64,000 nucleotides of DNA from a virus, in the IMG/VR virus record IMGVR_UViG_3300027754_004232, positions 1-64,000 of that record, one strand, 5' to 3'. Position numbers and translations under genes: made by a program. This document shows, one piece after another, positions 50,810-59,802 of the stretch. The notes beneath the pieces are model-generated. The model saw nothing but the letters and a program-made list of their open reading frames with translations. It was not told the DNA's origin and searched no databases. Each line of letters starts with the position of its first letter. Position 1 is the stretch's first letter.

Positions 50810-51475
50810 ATGTTAGATGAACAAGAGAATGAAATTCCTCTTAGGACTAGTAGAGACTGGAATGAGTATGTACTATCCCATTTTGGTCCAGATGAATTAG
50901 CCGATGGAAATCCAACAGTAGATGGTTTAAGAAGAGTTACAGAACTTCTTCTTGGGCCAATTATCGATGGGAATGCCAAAGTTGTACAATCACCAACACC
51001 TCAGAATGACAACAGATGTGTTGTTGAATATGAAGTTACAGTTCGTATTGGAGAGGAAGTGGTATCGCAACAAAGCGTAGCTGATTGCTATCCTGGCAAT
51101 TGTGACCACCGATTTGCCGTCTATTCTTCTGCAATAGCTGAAACTAGGGCTGAAGGTCGAGCATTGAGGAAATTGCTCAAATTACGCAAAGTAATCGCTG
51201 CTGAAGAAGCAGGGCTAGTTCCTCTTGAAGAAACTGGGGTTAATGGTAAGATAACTCCTACGCAGATGAATTTCATAGAAACTCTCTGCCAAAGAAATGA
51301 TATCAATGTACCAGCTTATTTGGGTGCAGCAAAGGATTTTAACTTTAATGGAAAGCTTGAAGAAATTCCATATAAGTCAGCAGTTGCTGTAATATCACAT
51401 TTGTCTGAAATGCAAAGAAATCAAGCGTCTATTAATGTTAAGTTCAAAGGCTATAACTCTAACTGGAGGAAGTAA
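50810..51475 (+). CDS. recombination-associated protein, possible single-strand annealing (Rad52/Erf-like) fold
   Basis: The protein has 221 residues. The core EYEVTVRIGEEVVSQQS, then HRFAVYSSAIAETRAEGRALRKLL is a strand-helix combination recalled from phage annealing proteins and their relatives. The C-terminal PTQMNFIETLCQRNDINV resembles the short tail of Erf/Rad52-like proteins. The assignment is by pattern only. Upstream is a nuclease gene and downstream a zinc protein often found with such proteins. Its third-position G+C looks higher than in the cluster before it. Confidence 0.5.
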   Translation: MLDEQENEIPLRTSRDWNEYVLSHFGPDELADGNPTVDGLRRVTELLLGPIIDGNAKVVQSPTPQNDNRCVVEYEVTVRIGEEVVSQQSVADCYPGNCDHRFAVYSSAIAETRAEGRALRKLLKLRKVIAAEEAGLVPLEETGVNGKITPTQMNFIETLCQRNDINVPAYLGAAKDFNFNGKLEEIPYKSAVAVISHLSEMQRNQASINVKFKGYNSNWRK

Positions 51476-51477
51476 TT

Positions 51478-51846
51478 ATGAAGGCTATTATCCCAACAAA
51501 GTTTTGCACAATTGAAATAGATTGTGATTCGGTAAAAGATGTGTTTAGAGAAGTAGGAGGCATCTCTGAAATCTTTAATGAAGAAAAATGTGGGTTGTGT
51601 GGCAATACCGCAATTATGCCAAAAACACGATCCGTAGAAAAGAACAAGAAAGTCTACGAATATTTTGAGATGAGTTGCACTAACTCAAAATGTAGGGCAA
51701 GGTTGTCTTATGGGCAGCGACAAGATGGCGGTGGGATTTTCCCAGTACGCAAGCTTGATACTAATGGCAAGCCTGATCGTGAAACTGGTTCTTATGGACC
51801 ACATAATGGTTGGAGCAAATACCGAGGTGAAAACAAAGATGAGTGA
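51478..51846 (+). CDS. zinc-binding protein next to the annealing-like gene
   Basis: This 122-residue protein has CGLCGNTAIMPKTRSV, then SCTNSKCRARLSYGQRQDGG, giving a four-cysteine zinc ribbon within a conserved block. A motif PHNGWSKYRGE closes the protein. GGAGGAAG precedes the ATG. Family members accompany recombination genes in several phages, though the role is unproven. It overlaps the last plus-strand gene by eight bases. Confidence 0.55.
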   Translation: MKAIIPTKFCTIEIDCDSVKDVFREVGGISEIFNEEKCGLCGNTAIMPKTRSVEKNKKVYEYFEMSCTNSKCRARLSYGQRQDGGGIFPVRKLDTNGKPDRETGSYGPHNGWSKYRGENKDE

Positions 51847-51997
51847 TGTTGGCATTGATGTTAGCTCTTTCAAGACTGAAGAGCTTAAAAAAGAACTCCT
51901 TTGGCTAGACGGATATGATACCGAATGGTCAAAGGAGATTTCTAAATTGATTAAAGAAGAACTTAAGCTTAGAGATATTCAAGTTCAATCCACATAG
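51839..51997 (+). CDS. hypothetical small protein (52 aa)
   Basis: The last plus-strand gene. ATG at 51839 has GAGGTG about ten bases upstream. It is helical and acidic (EELKKELLWLDGYDTEWSKEI). It runs tail-to-tail into the minus-strand structural operon, overlapping the stop of the next gene by 29 bases. Confidence 0.42.
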   Translation: MSDVGIDVSSFKTEELKKELLWLDGYDTEWSKEISKLIKEELKLRDIQVQST

Positions 51998-52583
51998 CAT
52001 ATTGAGTTTTTGAACCAATTGAGTCTGGAGATGCAGACAGGGCAAGATACCAATCGTGCCTATTTGATGTTGTTCCACTTCCACTTGGACTTAAACCTGA
52101 CATTCCAGGCGAACTAGCTAATGAAACAATTGATCCAGATCCTGCTGGCGTTTGCCAAGAAGAAGATCCAGAACCATCTAAAGCATTAGTTAAAGTTGGA
52201 TGAATAATCTCTGCAACTTTAGTAGTAACACCACTAGCAGCATTATTAATGTTTGATCTATCATAGATCCTTAACTTTACATTTTGTGTTGCTACCGCTG
52301 TGGCATGGGTAAAACGCACATTTAAACTAGCTTGGGCATTGGTTATTGTTTGAAGGTTTAGACCGCTTGGAGATCCAATTCCATTAACTATTCCAGAGTT
52401 TGGATGAGAGTACTTTACATTGTTTATTGCAGCACCAGCAATAGTGCCATTACTATTAGTTATATAGCTAGAGTCTTGATAGTTTCCTACGGAAACAGAC
52501 GATCCAAATCCAGAGCTTCCAAAGAAGCCCACGCCACTTGAACCTATGTCGTTTCCTGCCGAAAAAAAAGCAAATGTAGCCAT
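51969..52583 (-). CDS. virion structural protein (Ser/Gly-rich, 204 aa)
   Basis: The C-terminal part, WYLALSASPDSIGSKTQYAMWIELEYL, has a compact beta signature that recurs in virion and tail proteins of aquatic phages. The first half is Gly/Ser/Asn-rich (GSSGVGFFGSSGFGSSVSVG). It is the last gene of the minus-strand operon. GGAG precedes the ATG, within the candidate promoter region. Family membership is recalled, not proven. Confidence 0.6.
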   Translation of the reverse strand: MATFAFFSAGNDIGSSGVGFFGSSGFGSSVSVGNYQDSSYITNSNGTIAGAAINNVKYSHPNSGIVNGIGSPSGLNLQTITNAQASLNVRFTHATAVATQNVKLRIYDRSNINNAASGVTTKVAEIIHPTLTNALDGSGSSSWQTPAGSGSIVSLASSPGMSGLSPSGSGTTSNRHDWYLALSASPDSIGSKTQYAMWIELEYL

Positions 52584-52599
52584 GATTTTTCTCCTATTG

Positions 52600-52627
52600 T
52601 ATATAGTATATTACACCGCACAATCAA
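52600..52627 (-). promoter_or_regulatory. possible promoter for the minus-strand gene at 51969-52583
   Basis: On the minus strand, TTGATT (52622-52627) and TATATA (52600-52605) are separated by 16 bases, close to the sigma70 spacing, and lie about 20 bases upstream of the ATG. The 67-base gap is otherwise empty. In A+T-rich DNA such a match can be chance. Confidence 0.3.
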
Positions 52628-52650
52628 AATATTACGCACAAGCGTTGATA

Positions 52651-54051
52651 TTATGGTGAACTCGTAAAGGTCGGTGTTCCTGTCGTAGTAGTTGGTGTTG
52701 ATGTTGTAGTGGTCGGTGTTCCTGTCGTTGTGGTTGGTGTTCCTGTCGTACTTGTCGAGGTTGAGGTTGAAGTTATAGTATTACAGTATTCATCCACATT
52801 CATTTGAATATTATTAATATTTCTTATAGTTATACAATCTGATTCGCCAGTTATTGAAGCAAAAAATTCTACTATGTTGTTTATGTAGTTACCTAAATCA
52901 AAACATTGAGTAATGCAGCCATAACATTCAATTAGAAGTAATGCTGTTGCATAAGATTCTCCAACAGGACATATAGTTGTTGATGTGCTAGTACTTGTAG
53001 ATGTTGAGGTTGAGGTACTAGTACTTGTAGAGGTTGTTACAAAATTACAATTTGCATCTATATTATTTATTAAATTTCTTGAATCTCTATCTATTATGCA
53101 TGAACTATTGTCATTATAAAATACTCCAGCATAATATCCAAGTTGATTAACTATAGACATTTCCCAACAATCAGGATTGCATGTATAACAAATTCTTGGC
53201 GGGGAAGGATAAAAAATCTGAAATAGTGGGCTACCATAAACTTCCCCAGTAGGACATATGGTTGTACTTGTTGATGTACTGGTAGAGGTACTGGTAGAGG
53301 TAGCAGTTGCACAATCAATATTTCCAGTATTTAATTCTTCAGCATTCATTAAACATTCTTCGGGGCTATACGGACCCCCAAGATTATCAGTTGGATCATA
53401 ATCACAATAATAACATAAATCTACAGTCTCTTGATGAATGTATTGTGGTTCTGGAGTAGTCGAAGTAGATGTACTAGTACTCGTAGAGGTAGTCGAAGTA
53501 GTTGGCGGTGGTGTTGTACAACTACATTGATAAGTTGTAAATAAAAAGTCTTGTGGAGTTATACAAGGACCACCAGCATTGGGCCAGCCAGCCCTATCAC
53601 TTGCCAAACATGGAGAAGTACAAGAAAAGCTAAGATATTGCTGAATTCCATTTTGACAAATTAAATTTGTTGCAATTACTCCAGCACATGGGCAATAAGT
53701 AGTACTTGTAGAGGTTCCTGTGGTACTAGTCGATGTACTCGTAGAAGTGGTACTCGTAGATGTAGTTGTTCCATCGCATTCTGCTCTAGAACTGCCACAT
53801 GGCAGACATTCACAATTTGGGCCTGTTGGTGCTAGTCCACTACCGCAACAACAGCAATTAGCCCCACAAGCCGTTCCAGTTTCATCAGGACAACAAGGAG
53901 GTGAATAGCATGGATTATGGCTAGTACTTGTAGTAGTACAGCAATTACATTCACCAGAGCTAAGTGTAGATATACTATCATTATAAACAACAATTTCATT
54001 AGGTACTTCTACCCCATATAATCTTAATAGTTCTAAATCTTCATTATTCAT
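52651..54051 (-). CDS. tail-associated protein with cysteine-rich modules and Thr/Ser linkers
   Basis: This 466-residue protein is built of cysteine-rich blocks linked by Thr/Ser runs. Three blocks share an aromatic CYxC opening (CYYCDY about residue 210, CYTCNPD about 286, CYGCITQ about 375) followed 25-45 residues later by SC/DC and an N-x-x-C end. The first 100 residues are denser in Cys (CGANCCCCGSG). The linkers are runs of alternating Thr and Ser, and the C-terminus ends in repeated TPTTTTG units. No signal peptide is present. It starts inside the end of the giant tail gene and probably shares a virion structure with it. Confidence 0.62.
   Translation of the reverse strand: MNNEDLELLRLYGVEVPNEIVVYNDSISTLSSGECNCCTTTSTSHNPCYSPPCCPDETGTACGANCCCCGSGLAPTGPNCECLPCGSSRAECDGTTTSTSTTSTSTSTSTTGTSTSTTYCPCAGVIATNLICQNGIQQYLSFSCTSPCLASDRAGWPNAGGPCITPQDFLFTTYQCSCTTPPPTTSTTSTSTSTSTSTTPEPQYIHQETVDLCYYCDYDPTDNLGGPYSPEECLMNAEELNTGNIDCATATSTSTSTSTSTSTTICPTGEVYGSPLFQIFYPSPPRICYTCNPDCWEMSIVNQLGYYAGVFYNDNSSCIIDRDSRNLINNIDANCNFVTTSTSTSTSTSTSTSTSTSTTICPVGESYATALLLIECYGCITQCFDLGNYINNIVEFFASITGESDCITIRNINNIQMNVDEYCNTITSTSTSTSTTGTPTTTTGTPTTTTSTPTTTTGTPTFTSSP
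52669..52775. repeat. tandem 24-base repeats coding for TPTTTTG units
   Basis: The end of the gene at 52651-54051 contains tandem repeats of a 24-base unit based on GGTGTTCCTGTCGT on the plus strand, translated on the minus strand as Thr/Pro/Gly runs. Unit copies differ slightly, so the run is likely to expand or shrink by slippage. Confidence 0.6.
52974..53772. repeat. four separate Thr/Ser-coding low-complexity tracts
   Basis: Runs of alternating ACT/AGT/TCT/ACA codons (minus strand) occur at about 52974-53038, 53261-53306, 53455-53519 and 53699-53772, and separate the cysteine-rich blocks. They encode strings of Thr and Ser. Their similarity at DNA level would favour recombination between them and so change module number. 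Confidence 0.55.
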
Positions 54052-57000
54052 CTGTTTTTATTCCATGTTTTTGCAAAACAGAATAAATATTAGATAGCTG
54101 TTGTTTTAAAGATTGAATTTCTATTTTCATTAATTGTGTACTAAAGTCAGATAAAAACGGAGATGGCGATGGCGTTGGAGAATCTGTAGATGCATATCCA
54201 CAAGCAAGAACACTTACATAACTTGCTGGTGCTGCACTTATACTACCATCTTCAGCACAGGTTATAGTCCATGAATCAGGAACTTGTACACAATAAGGTG
54301 GAGGTGTTGTTGGTGCTGGAGTTGTGCAGCTAATTGTATTATGTGTAATTTCTGCTTCTGCACATCTTGCCAAAGAATTATTTCCAACATATGCCGTTCC
54401 ACCACAACCTTGATAATATGGAACACATGCTCTACAATCAGGTCCATATGGTGGCATATTTGCTGTATATGTATCTAAACAATATGATTCTGAACACATT
54501 GGATTATTTGAATTATCAAATTCTACGCCAAGATTACAAGATGCTAAATCATCATATTCAGCACCAAAAATAATTGGTGGTTCAATATAACTATAACATT
54601 CATAACAACCAACATTGTTTTGTTGTGAGTACCATTTATATGTTGGTGGAGGTGGCGGGGTTGGTGGCGGTGGAGGTGCAGGATTTGGAACAACCTTTTT
54701 AAGTAATCCATTTCTAAATGTAGCTGTAATAGTAGCACCAGCAACAGATGTCAATGCCGTATGTGTGCCATTAAATCCATTTGTTTCAAGAAAATCATGG
54801 CATAAAAAGTCTGTACATGTTCCTACATCTCCACTATTATTTTTTGTTATTTTAAAATCAGAGTCACTTTCGTCAGTAATGATATCGCCACATTCAGCTT
54901 CAGAATATCTAATTCCACAACCTTGTCCTTCAACATACCAATTTCCGTCATAGACAGAGTATTTTGCAACAACAGGAGATCCTACTGGTATAGCTTTGCC
55001 TATATTTTTTACTTGTATAATTGCTGCATTAGTTGATTCGCCTCCAGAAATTGTTTTTAAAGCAACATTTCCAGTCGGATAATTTTCATTTGCTTGACCT
55101 AAATTATATGATTGAATATTGGATGCTGCTTGCCCAAGAAATATATCGTGAGAAGTCCATACGCCTCTTGCACTATCCCACATTAAATCTACTGGTCCAG
55201 CCAAAGCTGCTGCTGTCATATAAGCATTTTGATTTGGAACAATTTGCTTTGTAAATAAATCTGTTCCCCAACCACTAAGCATTATTGGACCACGAAGACC
55301 AATTGGTTGTCCACCAAGAACTCCATTTTGTGCTCCTATAGCATCATTCATAGCCCATGATCCACCAGAAGAAACCATGTTTGCTATATATGATCCAGAT
55401 CTAAATGGAGTGTATGTAAACGATGTGGGTACATATTGATCTGATTGTTGAAATGCACCAATAGGTTGCAATGTACTTGAAGATAACATTCCATTGTAAA
55501 AATTATTAAAAGGAGAAAATAAACCATCTAAAGATACTCCACCTTTATTAAAATATTTTCCGCTTTGAGAATGAATTGCAGCATTTGTTTCTCTGTTACT
55601 TAAAGTCGCTCCAAGTATTTTTGTTGGTCCATATCTACCAGCTATTTGTGCCATAATAATATTTGTATGTGGCGTATTTCTATCATTTCTTCTTCCCAAA
55701 TAATCTAAAAAGAATGATGATATTGCAAATCCAGTTTTTCTTCTATTTACAGCTTGAATTTTTTTAAGTGAGTCATTATATAATGCCAAAAGATTTTTTC
55801 TATCAGAGTAAGCTTTTATTGCTGTTTTTTTAAGTCTTTCAGTTAAATATCTTGATGGCAAACCAAATTTTGGCGTAAATGTTCTAAATGAATACTGTGT
55901 AGTTACTCCAGAAGATCCATAGCTACACGATAAAGATGTTAGTATTGGCCCATTAGAAACAATTTCGTCACCCAAATTATGTTCTGGTAATCCAACTTTA
56001 GTTAATGTTCCTGTTTCCATATATGGTATTGGAACAATGTCTTTTAATTTTGCTGATGCAGCAGTATTTAAAATAGATGAAGAATTAAATGTCCAAGGAA
56101 CTAAAGAATCATCTTTTTGAACAACTGTTTTTCCACCAATAGTATTACCAAAATACCAAGGTCCATAAAAATCATTTCTAGTGGATTTAAAATTTACCAA
56201 TACTCCACTTGGAGAGATTGGCAAAATTCCAGTTTTTACTGTCATAGACTGACCTAAAACACTATTCTTATCTCTTATCCCAAAAAAACAATTCGTTAAG
56301 TTAAAATATCCAACTTCATTAATAATTGATTCATCAAATATAGATACAGAATTTGTTAGTGTTATCGATAAATGTTCTTGATCATCAATTATTGCGTATT
56401 CTGAATTTAAAGAACACTTTACCCATAAAACATCATCAACTAAAAATGTTTCTTCACTATTTTCAAAAATAAAATTTCCAGAATACTTTTTAAAGGTCAT
56501 GTAATTATTTGTTTTACCATTTGCATCTAAAACATATCCGTATATATACTCTTTTGGGATAGATCCAATAAGTGCCTCTAATAATGCTGGTTCTGTCCAT
56601 CCTGTGTCTGTAGGAACAATATTGTATATTTTTTTTGGTGTTTCAGTTATTGATGCTGATTTTAATACGACTCCAAACGGACTTCCTGCCCCCGATACGC
56701 CAGGAAATGGAACTGTAGAATTAAAAGAAGAATAAGGCAAAGATAAGCTTGTTATTTCTTTTCCTGACGATGTGTAATATGTAAGATAACTTCCATTATA
56801 TACCCATGTAGTTGGTCCAGAAAATAATTGATTGTATTGTGTTTTGCTTAATGTGGTTGTGCTTAAGGATAGATTAGATGATCTTATTGAATTAGTTGAT
56901 AATTCAAGCCATTTATATGAAACATTAAGATTTACATCATAGTTTATAGATGCAGAAGGAGTTAGTGCATCTGCATCTGTATAGTATTCTAATTTTTGTT

Positions 57001-58426
57001 TTGTAGCTAAAAGACCGTCTGTTTTTGATAATGGATCTGATGAATTTATATTGTAGTCGCTAATTAATTCCCCATTATAATTTACTGGCAACATAAAAGA
57101 TTTGCCTAAATATGATTCTAATGATTGTTTTAAATAAGAAAAAACTCTTGTTCCCCTTATTACTCCAGCATCATTTTCTTTCTCCCCATAAACTCTTGTG
57201 ACAGGATATTCATCTGATCCACCAAAATGCATAAAATTTGCAACTTGAGCTATACGAAGTCTAGGTGGTTTTAAAAATATTTGCTGATAGTAATCGCTTA
57301 CCCCTTGATCTTGTCTTATTTCTAAGTACAATTCCCAAAGATCTTGTTGCCCACCCAATATTATTGCTACTTGAGCTATATCCAAAGTAATAAATAAACC
57401 GCCATCTGAAGAAATTACATCTTCAATTCCTTTTATCGGAAAACAAAAATATCCTGGTTGTGCTGGATGAGATTTTTCTGCAAAATCAATAAAGGTTAAA
57501 TTAGCACCAATATAAGGACATGTATATGTTGTATTTGTGACATACTTAGTTGAAACCCAATATGGTTTTCCATCAATATCATAACCTAAAAATTGTTTCA
57601 ATCTTCCGTCTTTAAAGCAATCAAATGCAAAAGTATGGTCTTTTTGCCCACCCCATAACATAAAATTAGAATCTATATTATTTGACGATTCAACTCCAGC
57701 ATCCCAAGATATAACATCTTTATTTTTAGCAAGATCTTTAATTACATTATTAACTTTTTGATTGGCTGCATTGTTTGCCAAACTTGCGGTTTTTATTTTA
57801 AAAACATTTCCATCAAGTTCAATTCTATAGAGTAAACCTAAATCATCGCAAACCTTTGATATTAAATCCATTAGATTTATATTTGGAAGATCAACTCTGT
57901 AATACTGTGGAAGCTGTGAAGAAAAGTTTAATTCAATTGAATAAGCTTTCCCTGCTGAAAAAATTCCGTATTTTCTAGATAAATAATTTACTGCTTCCTC
58001 AAATTTTTGATATGGCATTCCAGTATCATTAGTTTGACTAACTCCAAAACCTTTAGATTCATGATATCTAAAAACATTAAATAAATTTATTATTGGAAAG
58101 TCTTCTGCTGCATCTGAAGTTCCATATAAAGATGTAACACACTCAACATTTCTAATTAAATCTTTTCCATCATTAAGTTTTATTTCATAAGTAAATCCAC
58201 TGCCATTATGTTTTTCAATTACTCTATCTAAAAAACCAGTAAATTTAAAAGGAGATTTTGGATTTAAAGAAAACTCAATTGGCTCCCCTAATTGATATGG
58301 AGCTATAGTTTCGCCATCTTCTGGAGCAAGATTTATAGTTACAGATGATTCTGAATCATTCCATCCAACGGATGAAGAAAAATCTATAACAGTTAAATTT
58401 AAAATCTTTATTCTATCAAAGCTCAT
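54044..58426 (-). CDS. giant tail/baseplate-hub-like protein with cysteine-module tail
   Basis: This protein has 1460 residues. The N-terminal 250 residues (FTGFLDRVIEKHNGSG, IKLNDGKDLIRNVE, MDLISKVCDDLGLLYRIELDG) resemble the hub/tail-protein domain that binds the tail tube. A long middle part follows with Gly/Asn/Ser-rich beta repeats. A Pro-rich hinge of about 15 residues (PPPPPTPPPPP) near residue 1255 leads to cysteine modules (CYECYS about residue 1272, CRACVPY about 1329) like those of the next gene. The end is a short coiled-coil (EIQSLKQQLSNIYSVLQKHG). The ATG at 58426 is used because AGGTGA lies eight bases before it; an upstream TTG is inside the previous gene. Confidence 0.7.
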   Translation of the reverse strand: MSFDRIKILNLTVIDFSSSVGWNDSESSVTINLAPEDGETIAPYQLGEPIEFSLNPKSPFKFTGFLDRVIEKHNGSGFTYEIKLNDGKDLIRNVECVTSLYGTSDAAEDFPIINLFNVFRYHESKGFGVSQTNDTGMPYQKFEEAVNYLSRKYGIFSAGKAYSIELNFSSQLPQYYRVDLPNINLMDLISKVCDDLGLLYRIELDGNVFKIKTASLANNAANQKVNNVIKDLAKNKDVISWDAGVESSNNIDSNFMLWGGQKDHTFAFDCFKDGRLKQFLGYDIDGKPYWVSTKYVTNTTYTCPYIGANLTFIDFAEKSHPAQPGYFCFPIKGIEDVISSDGGLFITLDIAQVAIILGGQQDLWELYLEIRQDQGVSDYYQQIFLKPPRLRIAQVANFMHFGGSDEYPVTRVYGEKENDAGVIRGTRVFSYLKQSLESYLGKSFMLPVNYNGELISDYNINSSDPLSKTDGLLATKQKLEYYTDADALTPSASINYDVNLNVSYKWLELSTNSIRSSNLSLSTTTLSKTQYNQLFSGPTTWVYNGSYLTYYTSSGKEITSLSLPYSSFNSTVPFPGVSGAGSPFGVVLKSASITETPKKIYNIVPTDTGWTEPALLEALIGSIPKEYIYGYVLDANGKTNNYMTFKKYSGNFIFENSEETFLVDDVLWVKCSLNSEYAIIDDQEHLSITLTNSVSIFDESIINEVGYFNLTNCFFGIRDKNSVLGQSMTVKTGILPISPSGVLVNFKSTRNDFYGPWYFGNTIGGKTVVQKDDSLVPWTFNSSSILNTAASAKLKDIVPIPYMETGTLTKVGLPEHNLGDEIVSNGPILTSLSCSYGSSGVTTQYSFRTFTPKFGLPSRYLTERLKKTAIKAYSDRKNLLALYNDSLKKIQAVNRRKTGFAISSFFLDYLGRRNDRNTPHTNIIMAQIAGRYGPTKILGATLSNRETNAAIHSQSGKYFNKGGVSLDGLFSPFNNFYNGMLSSSTLQPIGAFQQSDQYVPTSFTYTPFRSGSYIANMVSSGGSWAMNDAIGAQNGVLGGQPIGLRGPIMLSGWGTDLFTKQIVPNQNAYMTAAALAGPVDLMWDSARGVWTSHDIFLGQAASNIQSYNLGQANENYPTGNVALKTISGGESTNAAIIQVKNIGKAIPVGSPVVAKYSVYDGNWYVEGQGCGIRYSEAECGDIITDESDSDFKITKNNSGDVGTCTDFLCHDFLETNGFNGTHTALTSVAGATITATFRNGLLKKVVPNPAPPPPPTPPPPPTYKWYSQQNNVGCYECYSYIEPPIIFGAEYDDLASCNLGVEFDNSNNPMCSESYCLDTYTANMPPYGPDCRACVPYYQGCGGTAYVGNNSLARCAEAEITHNTISCTTPAPTTPPPYCVQVPDSWTITCAEDGSISAAPASYVSVLACGYASTDSPTPSPSPFLSDFSTQLMKIEIQSLKQQLSNIYSVLQKHGIKTDE

Positions 58427-58434
58427 TTTTTCAC

Positions 58435-59793
58435 CTAGTTGTAATTCCAAACTACAGAACGAGTTATTTTACCAGTCTTATAATCATAAGTCACATCATC
58501 TTTTTCAACAAACATATCCGTTGAATTTGGCGTATAGGTATCAACATCTATTGGAATCTTTATTTTTCCAACAGAATCAAATGGATCATTATATAACACC
58601 TCTACATTTACAGTTTTAACACCATTTTTTTTCGTTGTTAATCTTTGTATAATTGGCCCTTCTGGTTTACCAATTGCTACAATTGAAACAAAATTAATTA
58701 AGGGTGGCGTATCTGTCCAAGTAATAGATTTTGTTCTTTCTCCAGTTTCTTCTATGCCTTCAGAAATATCTACAGAAAAGGTTATTACTCCAGATATTTT
58801 ATTTGTTCCTTCAGAAATAGACTTTACTTTACCAGTTATTGCTCCAATAGTGTATGTCTCACCTATTTTCCACCCATTGGCTTGTTTGATTGCTTTTAAT
58901 TTATCCTCTGCATTCTTATACTTTGTCTTCCCTTCGCCTTCATATCCAGTTATAGTTCCTTGCAAACTTGCAGATTTATATATAGATTCAGAAGATTCTT
59001 TAGTATTTATTGTTTGTTCTATTACATATGGATTAGTTGATATAATCCAAGACTCATTGCATTCCACGCTATTCTTATAAGTGTTTACTGAATAGCTAGT
59101 TGTTTTGTTATAAACACCACCTGTTGGAACAGTTAGATATGTAGAAGCATCTACAATTGAAGTAGATGGCTTTAATTTTTTAACTGCTAAATTATAATCT
59201 TTTTCTGTTAAAACTTCAGTATCTACACTCTTTACTTGTATACTTCTAGTTCTATTTATTTTTACAAATCTTCCGTATTCATCTGCTGGATCTAATGACC
59301 AAGTTTCATCTGGTTCTTGTGTATCTAAAACTATCTGCTCTAAGGATATTGTATAATCGCATATTAAACTTGCTTCGTTAATTTGAAAGTTTTTTGATTT
59401 TAATTTAAATTTTTCATTTAGGTCTGGTAATTGAGATAAATTTGGTCCAACTATTGGTGTTGTTATATTTATATTATTTATGTCATGAACTAATACTAAT
59501 TCTAAATTTGCTATTTTATCTCTAAGTAAAGTCAACTTTTTTTTGTCTATATCTAATGGAGTTACATCAGTTGGCTCTAGCTCTCCTTGCACTGGATCAA
59601 CAGCTAAAATTTTTCCTTTCAAATCCACTTGTCTTGTAATTGTTTTTACTTCACCATTCTCTGTAAATTCTGATTGTTGACTAATACTCATTAATGGAGT
59701 TGGTACTAGTTCTTTTCCATTTAATGTCATGGCCATGTTATTTGGCGTTAATCGTTGTTTAGGAATCGTATAGAATGGTCCATTCGTAGGCAT
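58435..59793 (-). CDS. tail-associated structural protein, paralogue of the next upstream gene
   Basis: This 452-residue protein shares a series of landmarks with the adjacent protein at 59803-61182: SEFTENGEVK with EDVQFYENGKAK, LICDYTISLE (residues 143-151) with DFCDYTIEME, DETW (162-165) with DESW, and LQGTITGYEGEG with IEGTITGLNALS. It also has repeated beta-type segments (TITRQVDLKGK). No known domain is recognised. Both genes sit between the fibre-like repeat protein and the hub-like protein, suggesting a ring or collar in the tail. Confidence 0.62.
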   Translation of the reverse strand: MPTNGPFYTIPKQRLTPNNMAMTLNGKELVPTPLMSISQQSEFTENGEVKTITRQVDLKGKILAVDPVQGELEPTDVTPLDIDKKKLTLLRDKIANLELVLVHDINNINITTPIVGPNLSQLPDLNEKFKLKSKNFQINEASLICDYTISLEQIVLDTQEPDETWSLDPADEYGRFVKINRTRSIQVKSVDTEVLTEKDYNLAVKKLKPSTSIVDASTYLTVPTGGVYNKTTSYSVNTYKNSVECNESWIISTNPYVIEQTINTKESSESIYKSASLQGTITGYEGEGKTKYKNAEDKLKAIKQANGWKIGETYTIGAITGKVKSISEGTNKISGVITFSVDISEGIEETGERTKSITWTDTPPLINFVSIVAIGKPEGPIIQRLTTKKNGVKTVNVEVLYNDPFDSVGKIKIPIDVDTYTPNSTDMFVEKDDVTYDYKTGKITRSVVWNYN

Positions 59794-59802
59794 ATAGTGT
59801 TC

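Noticed and set aside
52651-54051. CRISPR-like direct repeats
   Set aside because: The repeats are codon runs for Thr/Ser inside a coding gene and have no regular unique spacers.
52651-58426. Diversity-generating retroelement target
   Set aside because: No reverse transcriptase or template repeat was found in the window.
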